Of a stretch of 7,749 nucleotides of DNA, positions 1 through 6,224 are shown in pieces. Where the stretch lies: positions 1 through 7,749 of the forward strand of contig SVCR01000072.1 in NCBI GenBank assembly GCA_015058265.1, given 5' to 3'. The notes below the pieces were generated by a model. That model ran no database searches. It had not been told where the DNA came from and saw only the letters and a list, made by a program, of their open reading frames with translations. The stretch's first letter is position 1. Each line of letters opens with the position of its first letter. The position numbers were made by a program, and so were the translations under genes. The DNA comes from Clostridiales bacterium. Lineage in GTDB: Bacteria; Bacillota_A; Clostridia; Peptostreptococcales; Anaerovoracaceae.

Positions 1-1
1 T

Positions 2-178
2 ACTTCCAGGGGAACTGTTGGTCATGTTGCGATCTATCTGGGATGGGATAAGATCATCCATGCCAGCATGGTAAACGGAAGAGTCGAGACATCTACTATC
101 CAGACTCTCATCAAGCCGACCAAGGATGGCGGAAAATACGGCTATACTGTTGCCGGTGTAAGAAGAATATTCAACTAA
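2..178 (+). CDS. NlpC/P60 family cell-wall hydrolase, C-terminal fragment
   Basis: The gene is cut by the left edge of the window; 58 codons remain, read from base 2 and ending in TAA at 176-178. The fragment begins TSRGTVGHVAIYLGWDKIIH and continues through a Lys/Gly-rich loop to VAGVRRIFN. The GHVAIYLG strand followed by IIHAS is the second half of an NlpC/P60 papain-like domain. The His of GHVA (fragment residue 8) is the expected catalytic His, and His20 is the likely third polar residue. The catalytic Cys lies outside the window. Known members are exported or surface-attached endopeptidases that cut gamma-D-Glu-diamino acid bonds in peptidoglycan stem peptides. The protein ends right after the domain, so any signal peptide, SH3 or repeat domains would be upstream. 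Only 37 nt separate it from the secreted protein that follows, so the two may be co-transcribed. The family call is fairly firm; the exact substrate is unknown. Confidence 0.82.
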   Translation, partial: TSRGTVGHVAIYLGWDKIIHASMVNGRVETSTIQTLIKPTKDGGKYGYTVAGVRRIFN

Positions 179-215
179 TGCTGAAGAATAGACCAGAAGA
201 AAAGAGGAAAGCTTT

Positions 216-1718
216 ATGAAAATGAAAAGAAGATTTTTGGCACTGGTGATGTCTGCAGCATTGGTACTGACATTACTGCCAGCCGCAGTATTTGCGGATG
301 ATACTACTTTACCGGATAATACTGATCCGGTCACGGATGATACCGGCGATGAAACTGATATCGTAAAGCCTGTAGAGGTATACTTTGCCGGCAATCTCCG
401 CGGTATAATAGGAACTGATGAATTAGACTCTGAAACAGATCTGTATACTGAAACTTTCGGTTTTAAAGTAACATACAGTGATGATTCTGAGGTGTGGTTC
501 GATTGCAAGAACGTTACAATACCTGCGGAAGGTGAAGACGGTGAACCATTTACCGTGCCTGTTTATGTGCGGGAGGGAGGAGACCCTGAAAATGACGCAG
601 ATATCCTCTACCCATATGTTAACGAGGATGAAGATAATCCGATAGTTTTCAAGGAAGGCGATAACAAGATCCAGCTCGGAGTCCTTGTCCCATATACGGC
701 CATTGATGAGGAGACCGGCGAGGAGTACGTAGAATGGGAAACACTGTACACTGATACGTATGTCCAGTGCAGATATGATAAGCCTTCAGCTATAAGATTC
801 ATACCTGCGGACGGGTTCGTTCCACAGGGCTATATCGGTTTCAACTATATCAACGAGGAGACCTTCTACGGCGAGGGAAATGCCTTTGAGGTGGATTACA
901 AAACTCAGCCGGTAGATCCGGAGTATCCTGATTTCGGTTATACTGCAACTTATAAATATGTCAGAGAAGAGACTGAAGACGGTGTTGTTGAGGGCTTCTA
1001 CTCAGAGGGCAATACAGAGTGGGACAGACTTGACCTGTCAGAAGGCGTAGTATTTGACCTGAAGCCGGGAACGAATACGGTGACTCTTCCTTATACTGAG
1101 TTCATTGATACTCTTAACGATGAAGTTGAACTGGAACTCACCTGCGATATAGTAGCAGAAAAGTATGATGTATATGCTAACTATCCTGTGTTTGACTATA
1201 CCGGGAAGGGTGTGAGCAAGACCGCTTTCGCGAAGAAGCTTAAGGTATATGACAGTCTTGATAATAAGATCCCGGCATCTGCTTACACATACACATGGAA
1301 GAATAATAAGAAGATGGGCTGGTATGAAGTAGAGCTCAAATTCAAAGATACTTCCAAGTATGTTCCGACTCTTACCGTAACTTACGGTATCGGACCTAAG
1401 ACGCCTAAGGTGACCAAGCTGGTACGCGGTAAGAAGAAACTCACCGCGACATGGAAGAAGTTCACCAAGGCTCAGCTCAAGCAGATCGACGGTATGTATA
1501 TCGAGATCGCTACTGACAAGAACTTCACCCAGAATTACAAGCAGATCAAGGTCAGCAAGAAGGCTCTGAAGAAGGCGAACAAAAAAGTCATCAGCAAGCT
1601 GAAAAAGAAGAAAAAATACTACGTAAGGATGTATACATATAAGAACATCAAGCAGGACGGCTTCAAGTTCAATATGTTCTCCAACGACAGTAACATTAAA
1701 TACGCCAAGACTAAGTAA
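216..1718 (+). CDS. Secreted multi-domain protein with Ig-like and Fn3-like C-terminal modules
   Basis: This is a 500-residue exported protein of unknown function. The ATG at 216 is preceded by AGAGGAAA (203-210) at good spacing. Residues 1-27 form a classic signal peptide: basic MKMKRR, a hydrophobic core, and a likely cut after AVFA. Residues 28-50 are a Thr/Asp-rich linker. Residues 51-189 and 190-320 look like two diverged copies of one beta-rich module: each starts with KP followed by a short hydrophobic strand, and each ends in a hydrophobic strand, a Gly-containing turn, then VPYT or LPYT. Residues about 320-393 resemble the Ig-like repeat of clostridial surface proteins (YTWKNNKKMGWYEVELKF). 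Residues about 395-500 are Fn3-like (GKKKLTATWKK, then KKKKKYYVRMYTYK) and extremely Lys-rich. The mature protein is therefore acidic at its front and basic at its tail. There is no LPXTG, lipobox or transmembrane anchor, so it is either released or held by charge. The neighbouring cell-wall hydrolase supports a surface role. Export and domain style are well supported; function is not. Confidence 0.85.
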   Translation: MKMKRRFLALVMSAALVLTLLPAAVFADDTTLPDNTDPVTDDTGDETDIVKPVEVYFAGNLRGIIGTDELDSETDLYTETFGFKVTYSDDSEVWFDCKNVTIPAEGEDGEPFTVPVYVREGGDPENDADILYPYVNEDEDNPIVFKEGDNKIQLGVLVPYTAIDEETGEEYVEWETLYTDTYVQCRYDKPSAIRFIPADGFVPQGYIGFNYINEETFYGEGNAFEVDYKTQPVDPEYPDFGYTATYKYVREETEDGVVEGFYSEGNTEWDRLDLSEGVVFDLKPGTNTVTLPYTEFIDTLNDEVELELTCDIVAEKYDVYANYPVFDYTGKGVSKTAFAKKLKVYDSLDNKIPASAYTYTWKNNKKMGWYEVELKFKDTSKYVPTLTVTYGIGPKTPKVTKLVRGKKKLTATWKKFTKAQLKQIDGMYIEIATDKNFTQNYKQIKVSKKALKKANKKVISKLKKKKKYYVRMYTYKNIKQDGFKFNMFSNDSNIKYAKTK

Positions 1719-1740
1719 TAAGAAACCGCTGTTACTTCTG

Positions 1741-1790
1741 AAATGCCGCAGCCGGGTGCAGGATCAGTCCTTCATCCGGTGGCGGCTTTC
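1741..1790 (+). terminator. Interrupted long hairpin between the secreted-protein gene and ilvB (terminator or leader)
   Basis: GCCGC (1745-1749) pairs with GCGGC (1782-1786). After one mismatch, GCCGGGTG (1751-1758) pairs with CATCCGGT (1773-1780), including two G-U pairs. After another mismatch, AGGA (1760-1763) pairs with TCCT (1768-1771) around a TCAG tetraloop. That is 17 pairs with two single mismatches. It is preceded by GAAA and followed by only three T (TTTCGT), so the U tract is weak. It lies 22 nt past the stop of the secreted-protein gene, where a terminator is expected. I see no convincing promoter between it and ilvB, so an ilvB leader role is also possible. The hairpin is clear; its role is not. 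Confidence 0.5.
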
Positions 1791-1842
1791 GTGGCATACA
1801 GGATATTGCGGAATTGTTTAGAATGAGGGGAAATACACAGAT

Positions 1843-3462
1843 ATGAATGGTGCAGAAGCAATGGTGAAATGCCTTGAGGCGGAGGGAATAACCAAAGTCT
1901 TCGGGTATCCGGGCGTAGCTATAGCTCCTTTCTATGAGGGGATATACAACTCCGGGATCGAACACATCCTTGTCCGGCAGGAACAGAATGCCGGGCATGC
2001 GGCCAGCGGATATGCGAGGATATCGAGAAAGCCGGCTGTATGTGTTGTAACATCCGGCCCGGGAGCTACCAACCTGATCACTGCGCTTGCGACAGCTTAT
2101 GCAGACAGCATTCCTGTCGTTGCGATCTCCGGACAGGTCTCGAGCGATCTGCTCGGCCGTGACGTGTTCCAGGAAGCAGATATGCGAGGTGCTGTCAGAT
2201 CCTTCGTCAAGCATGTTTATCTGGTCAAGGATCCGGATGACATCCCGAGGGTGTTCAAGGAAGCGTTCTATATAGCATCCACAGGGCGTAAAGGTCCTGT
2301 GCTGATCGATGTACCTATGGATATACAGGAGAAGAGTCTCAAAAAGGAATTTGTATATCCTGAGACGGTTTCCATGCGCGGATACAAGCCTGAGATCAAA
2401 GTCAATATGGCGCAGGTGCGCAAGGTCGTGAATGCTATAAACCAGGCGAGCAATCCGCTGATATGCGCCGGAGGAGGCGTGATCCTGGGCGAGGGCGAGC
2501 AGGTAATAAGGCAGTTCTGCGAGAAGTTCAATATTCCTCTTGTACATACGATGATGGGAATGGGAGTTCTGCCTAAGAAGCATCCTATGAACTTCGGAAT
2601 GCTGGGCAACAACGGCAAGCCGTATGCGAATAAGGCTGTAGGTCTTGCTGATGTACTTATCATTGTAGGAGCGAGACTCGCAGACAGAGCGATCCCTAAA
2701 CCTGAAAAACTGGAAAGACGTCTCGCTGTCATCCATATCGACATAGATACAGCCGAGATAGGCAAGAATATGGGGCCGACTATCCCGCTTGTAGGAGATG
2801 TAAGGGAGATATTCAAAATACTGCTGGATGAGGATATCAAACCGGCAGCTGAGAGCTGGATCAAAGAGCTCGAATCCGTAAAGCATAATACCGTGGATGA
2901 AAGGGAGTTCAGCGACAGATTCGTGAACCCGAACATCATGGTCCAGAAGCTGTCTGAGAAAATGGACGATGATGCCGTTTATGTAGCGGATGTAGGTCAG
3001 AACCAATTGTGGAGTGCTGACAATTACATAATGAAGGAGGGAAGATTCCTCACGACCGGAGGCATGGGAACGATGGGATATTCGATCCCTGCAGCTATCG
3101 GTGCCAAGCTCTGCTGTCCTGACAGGCAGACTGTAGCAGTCATCGGCGACGGAGCCTTCCAGATGTCGATGAACGAGCTTGCGACCATGAAGGTCAATGA
3201 CGTCAACATCAAGATCGTCATTGTCAGAAACCGCGCTCTGGGACTTGTCAGGGAGTATCAGTACAACAATTATAACGGTCATTACAGGGGCGTTATGCTT
3301 CATGGGTGGCCGAAGCTCAGAAAGATCGCTGAGGCTTACGAAATGCCTTTCTTCCACTGCACGTACACAGAGGAATTGGATGATATACTCGATGAGTTCC
3401 TGGCTTGTCCTGAAGCATGCATATTGCTGTGCGAAGTGGACAAGAGAGACAGAGTAAAGTAG
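1843..3462 (+). CDS. ilvB: Acetohydroxyacid (acetolactate) synthase large subunit, divergent type
   Basis: This ThDP-dependent enzyme of 539 residues condenses pyruvate with pyruvate or 2-ketobutyrate, the first common step of valine, leucine and isoleucine synthesis in the cytoplasm. The ATG at 1843 gives MNGAEAMVKCLEAEGITKVF, the usual family N-terminus; GAGGGG (1825-1830) lies 12 nt upstream. Visible motifs: FGYPG (20-24), catalytic Glu47 in RQEQNAGHAA, TSGPGATNL (70-78), GRDVFQEAD with Phe109/Gln110, VGAR with Arg278, GGMGTMGYSIPAAIG (406-420), and the ThDP/Mg motif GDGAFQM (435-441) with Asn463 as metal ligand 27 residues after Asp436. By recalled alignment to E. coli IlvG, Lys159 is Met, the Met250-His251 pair is Asn256-Asn257, GQHQMW is GQNQLW (385-390), and specificity Trp464 is Tyr472. 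The protein stops at CEVDKRDRVK, about 20 residues early, without the P(M/L)VPPG tail. The adjoining ilvN, 13 nt downstream, supports AHAS rather than another ThDP enzyme. Activity and substrate preference may differ from the textbook enzyme. Confidence 0.88.
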   Translation: MNGAEAMVKCLEAEGITKVFGYPGVAIAPFYEGIYNSGIEHILVRQEQNAGHAASGYARISRKPAVCVVTSGPGATNLITALATAYADSIPVVAISGQVSSDLLGRDVFQEADMRGAVRSFVKHVYLVKDPDDIPRVFKEAFYIASTGRKGPVLIDVPMDIQEKSLKKEFVYPETVSMRGYKPEIKVNMAQVRKVVNAINQASNPLICAGGGVILGEGEQVIRQFCEKFNIPLVHTMMGMGVLPKKHPMNFGMLGNNGKPYANKAVGLADVLIIVGARLADRAIPKPEKLERRLAVIHIDIDTAEIGKNMGPTIPLVGDVREIFKILLDEDIKPAAESWIKELESVKHNTVDEREFSDRFVNPNIMVQKLSEKMDDDAVYVADVGQNQLWSADNYIMKEGRFLTTGGMGTMGYSIPAAIGAKLCCPDRQTVAVIGDGAFQMSMNELATMKVNDVNIKIVIVRNRALGLVREYQYNNYNGHYRGVMLHGWPKLRKIAEAYEMPFFHCTYTEELDDILDEFLACPEACILLCEVDKRDRVK

Positions 3463-3475
3463 AAAGGGGGCATCA

Positions 3476-3949
3476 ATGAAAGGTTTATTTTCTGTATTAG
3501 TAGAGAATAAGGATGGTGTTCTTTCTGCTATATCCGGGCTGTTCGCACGCAGGGGATTCAATATTGACAGCCTTGCAGTAGGTGAAACAGATAACCATGA
3601 GATATCCAGCATGACGATCGTATCGACAGGAGATCAGCGCACTATCGATCAGATAGAGAAGCAGCTCAATAAGAATGTCGATGTCATCAAGGTCAGAAGA
3701 CTTGCAGAAGCAAGAAGTATAAGCCTTGAGATGATGCTGGTCAAAGTGGCATATAATATGACTAACAGATCGGCGCTCATCGAACTCTGCCAGGTCATGG
3801 GAGCGGAGATAATGAAGGTCGCACCTAAGTATATGGTACTGGAATATCATTCAGACCCGGACAATGTCATAGATTTCATACAGCTGCTCAAGAGCTTTGG
3901 CATCATAGAGATACAGCGCACCGGAACTATAGCAATGGAGAAGATGTAG
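3476..3949 (+). CDS. ilvN: Acetohydroxyacid synthase small (regulatory) subunit, ACT domain
   Basis: This 157-residue regulatory partner of the AHAS large subunit is expected to bind it, raise its activity and confer valine feedback. The start at 3476 follows AAAGGGGG (3463-3470), 13 nt after the large-subunit stop, so the two are very likely translated from one mRNA. Residues 1-76 are a standard ACT domain: SVLVENKDGVLSAISGLFARR, then GFNIDSLAVG, a SSMTIVSTGD strand, and QIEKQLNKNVDVIKV. Residues 77-157 match the C-terminal IlvH-type domain, beginning SLEMMLVKV and ending IEIQRTGTIAMEKM. Length is normal for the short IlvN/IlvH class (about 160). It aligns without gaps to the start of E. coli IlvH, and Asn11, Gly14 and Asn29, positions tied to valine sensitivity there, are all kept. 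Valine control of this enzyme is therefore plausible but inferred. The only oddity is its place ahead of a partner-switching pair. Confidence 0.95.
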   Translation: MKGLFSVLVENKDGVLSAISGLFARRGFNIDSLAVGETDNHEISSMTIVSTGDQRTIDQIEKQLNKNVDVIKVRRLAEARSISLEMMLVKVAYNMTNRSALIELCQVMGAEIMKVAPKYMVLEYHSDPDNVIDFIQLLKSFGIIEIQRTGTIAMEKM

Positions 3950-3967
3950 AAAGATCCGGAGGAATCC

Positions 3968-4375
3968 ATGAAAAAGCTGACGATCAGTGCAGAAATTGCG
4001 AAGCTTGATTATGTATTGGATTTTATCAATGACAGTCTTATTGCGGCCGGCTGTGATAATAATACGATGCTTTCTATAGATGTCGCAGCTGAAGAGGTCT
4101 TCGTGAATATTGCGAGCTATGCTTACAGCGGTAAGGACGGAGATGCAGTAATTGAGACTGAAACAATAGATGACCCGCGCTCGATCAGGATCACATTTAA
4201 GGACAGCGGCATACCATATGATCCGCTGACGCACAAGGATCCTGATACGACGCTTCCCGCAGAAGAAAGAGATATCGGAGGCCTGGGCATACTGATGGTC
4301 AGAAAGATGATGGACAAAGTCTATTATGAGTATTCCGGCGGGATGAATATACTGACAATTATCAAATCAATATAA
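3968..4375 (+). CDS. RsbW/SpoIIAB-type ATP-binding protein (anti-sigma factor / serine kinase)
   Basis: This is a 135-residue GHKL ATPase of the HATPase_c_2 group. Known relatives (RsbW, SpoIIAB, BtrW) bind a target, often a sigma factor, and phosphorylate a Ser on a partner STAS protein, which frees or recaptures the target. The start at 3968 follows GGAGGA (3958-3963), 18 nt after ilvN. The N box reads AAEEVFVNIASYAY (40-53), with Glu43 as likely catalytic base and Asn47 as Mg ligand. The G1 box is KDSGIPYDPL (78-87, Asp79 for adenine). The lid and G2 box are ERDIGGLGILMVRKMMD (100-116). All nucleotide-binding motifs are intact and no extra domain is attached. The STAS gene follows directly, the reverse of the spoIIAA-spoIIAB order. 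No sigma factor or PP2C phosphatase is in the window, so its target is unknown. It may be one of the many clostridial partner-switch ATPases that do not act on a sigma factor. Confidence 0.88.
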   Translation: MKKLTISAEIAKLDYVLDFINDSLIAAGCDNNTMLSIDVAAEEVFVNIASYAYSGKDGDAVIETETIDDPRSIRITFKDSGIPYDPLTHKDPDTTLPAEERDIGGLGILMVRKMMDKVYYEYSGGMNILTIIKSI

Positions 4376-4407
4376 GGAATTAAAGAATCAAAGGAAGGGA
4401 GCTACTA

Positions 4408-4704
4408 ATGGAGATCGAAAAGACAAGAGAAGAAAGCAAACTGGTTATCAAACTGAAGGGCAGACTGGACACAACATCCGCTCCTGATCTTGAGAAGGAG
4501 ATCGCAGAAGGCGTTGATGGAGTAACAGAACTGGTCATAGACATGCATGAGCTCGATTACATCTCATCCGCAGGTCTTCGTGTTCTGCTCAAGGCACAGA
4601 GAGTAATGAATGATAATGGACGTATGATCGTTACCGGAGCCGGCCCTGTTATTCTCGAGATATTCGAAGTAACCGGTTTTGCAGACATTCTTACTATCGA
4701 GTAA
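4408..4704 (+). CDS. STAS-domain anti-sigma factor antagonist (RsbV/SpoIIAA-like)
   Basis: This single STAS-domain protein of 98 residues is the expected partner and phosphorylation substrate of the ATPase encoded 32 nt upstream. The start at 4408 follows AAGGAAGGGA (4391-4400). The fold markers are clear: KLVIKLKGRLDTTSAPDLEK (11-30) for the first strands and helix, ELVIDMHELDYISSAGLRVL (41-60) for the central strand and phosphorylation loop, then a GRMIVTGAGP strand and IFEVTGFADILTI. Ser54 aligns with the phosphorylated Ser58 of B. subtilis SpoIIAA. The local motif is ISSAGLR rather than MDSSGLG, a common variant among RsbV-like proteins. When unphosphorylated it should bind the ATPase and displace that protein's target. 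No sensor domain is fused to it, so the input signal must come through a phosphatase elsewhere in the genome. The family call is firm; pairing with the neighbouring ATPase is inferred from adjacency. Confidence 0.92.
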   Translation: MEIEKTREESKLVIKLKGRLDTTSAPDLEKEIAEGVDGVTELVIDMHELDYISSAGLRVLLKAQRVMNDNGRMIVTGAGPVILEIFEVTGFADILTIE

Positions 4705-4781
4705 ACGAGCAGGGGTTCCGGGAACTGAAATAATCACCGGAATAAAAAGGAAGGGGTATACAGCAGATCGAGAGGCAGCAG

Positions 4782-5102
4782 ATGGAGAAGATAACATTAT
4801 ATGTTGGCCTTAATGATTCGGCTACTTTGGAACAGAAATTCGATACAGAGAAATACGTGTCTGTCATCAAGAACATATGCCGGAGTTACAAGGCTCCCTT
4901 CTCTCTGAATTACATCAGAGGCGGCTATTTCGGCGATGACGGGACATTTGTTGACGAGAACTCACTGGAGATCTCATTCCTGGCTGAGGATGATGAGATT
5001 GTCGACGAGATCGCTAAGGACATCTGCGCATTCTTCCATCAGGAAAGCGTGCTGATCGTAAAGCAGGAATGTGAGATCAGATATATTCACGAATCGCTGT
5101 GA
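4782..5102 (+). CDS. Small conserved-type protein, DUF3574-like
   Basis: This 106-residue soluble protein has no signal peptide or membrane segment. Its pattern resembles DUF3574: an N-terminal YVGLND strand (7-12), a helix around EKYVSVIKNICRSY, a Gly/aromatic turn RGGYFGDDG (46-54) followed by acidic residues, a hydrophobic strand LEISFLAEDD (62-71), a helix, then the near-diagnostic FFHQESVLIV (84-93). I recognise this pattern from memory, so the family is tentative; a small alpha/beta (ferredoxin-like) fold is likely. No catalytic residues stand out. The ATG at 4782 has GAGAGG (4770-4775) in front at 6 nt. A stronger Shine-Dalgarno, AAAGGAAGGGG (4746-4756), is 25 nt away with no standard start codon at the right distance. 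The 77-nt gap also holds a 6-bp hairpin, TTCCGG/CCGGAA (4716-4742), without a U tract. It is the last gene of the operon, and its stop overlaps the convergent gene by 16 nt. Function unknown. Confidence 0.72.
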   Translation: MEKITLYVGLNDSATLEQKFDTEKYVSVIKNICRSYKAPFSLNYIRGGYFGDDGTFVDENSLEISFLAEDDEIVDEIAKDICAFFHQESVLIVKQECEIRYIHESL

Positions 5103-6214
5103 CCGGCGGAACTCGACTGACTCCCGCTGTAATACCACATCAACATAAGGGTCGTAAGGTGGTTGTAGGTAACTATACCTTCATCCTGACCGTTGGATCT
5201 GAGATACGCATCGTTGATATGATCTTGTATTTCGGATGCCCGGTTCTCTCTGGAGGACCAGAATATATGATTGCTTTCAAGCTCCCTGACTGCGCCGTCA
5301 GGGAGTTTTTCTCTTAGTTTAGAGTAGTCGTCAGGGGACGTCTTCCATAGTGAACTGCCGGCATAGCTCCAGGCTATCAGCCACCCGCTTCGTCTGAAAG
5401 CAGGCTCCTGAGAGCTGATGCATGCCAGCCATCCGATATAGTTGGCTTCTCCTTCGTTCATATAGCCTCGAAGGTGGGACAGTTCGTGACAAGCGGAAAA
5501 AGGCTTTTCCATTCCTTCCATCTCACCGTTGACGTTGGCCTCTACGGTGAAAGGCGAGTAGATCCCGCTGACACCCATCATCGAGAAGAACGGTGCAAGG
5601 ATGCGGATCGACTTTGGCCGAGGGTAGAAGCCCTCCAGCGAGTCATAGTCGCGGCTCAATGAGATCATAGATTCACGGGCTGTCTGAGATAACTCGTTCC
5701 AGCCGGGATAATCCTCAACAGGCGATCCTGACTCATCATAGCAATCGGAAAGCTGCGATACCGCGTGCTCGCAGAACTCATACAGCTGCTTTTCAGTAAA
5801 CTTGGCCTGGCTGTAATCATCGGCGGATACAAACGGATCGCGGTAATAATTGACTCCGCAGCAGGCCGAATACAGGAAGAACAAGACTGATATCAGAAGC
5901 AGGAGATGCTTAGCGGATCGTCTTAGCTTATGTCTGTTGACTATAAGATCAGCGATGATAAGGAACGGAAGCAATATGCAGAGAGCTTCGGAGACTGAGA
6001 ACGGGATGAAGCCCGTCAGATGACCGATGCCTGATTGAAGGATCGGATAGACGGTTACAGCATACCACTGCGCGAATCCGGAAACGGTCCGGGAGGCGAT
6101 GCTGAGAGCAGCAGAGATCAGGATCAGCAGCAGCGATACGGCAACAACAAATCTGCCTCCGGAGCGGGAGGTCTGGTCTTCTATTCTGCTGTGTTTTCCT
6201 GATGATGTGTCCAT
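5087..6214 (-). CDS. DUF3810-type membrane protein with HExxH zinc-protease motif
   Basis: This 375-residue membrane protein is a likely zinc metalloprotease. About three transmembrane segments lie at residues 22-43, 70-93 and 103-121. The C-terminal soluble part carries ACHELSHLRGYMNEGEANYI (241-260): His243, Glu244 and His247 form the HExxH motif, and Glu254 or Glu256 is the probable third zinc ligand. The line KSIRILAPFFSMMGVSGIYS (201-220) and the C-terminal INDAYLRSNGQDEGIVTYNH (333-352) also fit DUF3810, so the frame is real right to its end. Length is normal for the family. Its substrate is unknown. The ATG at 6214 is the only start before the first membrane segment. It has almost no Shine-Dalgarno and a perfect TATAAT just upstream, suggesting a near-leaderless mRNA. 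The last five codons and stop overlap the convergent 106-residue gene by 16 nt, and an opposing terminator lies inside the coding region. No minus-strand terminator is seen past its stop. Confidence 0.88.
   Translation of the reverse strand: MDTSSGKHSRIEDQTSRSGGRFVVAVSLLLILISAALSIASRTVSGFAQWYAVTVYPILQSGIGHLTGFIPFSVSEALCILLPFLIIADLIVNRHKLRRSAKHLLLLISVLFFLYSACCGVNYYRDPFVSADDYSQAKFTEKQLYEFCEHAVSQLSDCYDESGSPVEDYPGWNELSQTARESMISLSRDYDSLEGFYPRPKSIRILAPFFSMMGVSGIYSPFTVEANVNGEMEGMEKPFSACHELSHLRGYMNEGEANYIGWLACISSQEPAFRRSGWLIAWSYAGSSLWKTSPDDYSKLREKLPDGAVRELESNHIFWSSRENRASEIQDHINDAYLRSNGQDEGIVTYNHLTTLMLMWYYSGSQSSSAGHSDS
5279..5310 (+). terminator. Intrinsic terminator of the ilvBN/partner-switch operon, inside the opposing gene
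   Basis: CTCCCTGAC (5282-5290) and GTCAGGGAG (5297-5305) form a perfect 9-bp stem with loop TGCGCC, followed directly by TTTTT (5306-5310). Two A-T pairs and a G-U pair at 5279-5281/5306-5308 extend it. It works only for rightward transcription: on the minus strand the stem is followed by CTTGAAAGC, with no U tract. It lies 177 nt past the last + strand gene and within codons 304-312 (LPDGAVREL) of the minus-strand DUF3810 gene. This is the strongest terminator in the window. Confidence 0.88.
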
Positions 6215-6224
6215 AATTGCTTCT

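Noticed and set aside
1741..1800. T-box riboswitch in front of ilvB
   Set aside because: The conserved T-box sequence (AGGGTGGNACCGCG) and the long specifier stem are absent from the 124-nt gap.
1819..1824. TAGAAT as a -10 box for ilvB
   Set aside because: Transcription would start at about 1831, after the GAGGGG ribosome site, and there is no -35 at the right distance.
1732..3612. A 626-codon open frame on the minus strand, opposite ilvB and the start of ilvN
   Set aside because: It is longer than ilvB, but its translation has no domain pattern, is rich in Arg/His/Ser/Tyr as expected for an antisense shadow, and lacks a ribosome site. The + strand carries unmistakable AHAS motifs.
3851..4234. 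Minus-strand 127-codon open frame opposite ilvN and the ATPase
   Set aside because: Shadow of two well-supported genes; no recognisable motif or ribosome site.
4716..4742. TTCCGG/CCGGAA hairpin between the STAS gene and the 106-residue gene as a terminator
   Set aside because: Only 6 bp with a 15-nt loop, and no U tract follows. The strong terminator is at 5279-5310.
5099..5317. + strand 72-codon open frame after the 106-residue gene
   Set aside because: It lies opposite the conserved C-terminus of the DUF3810 protein, spans the terminator hairpin, and has no ribosome site.
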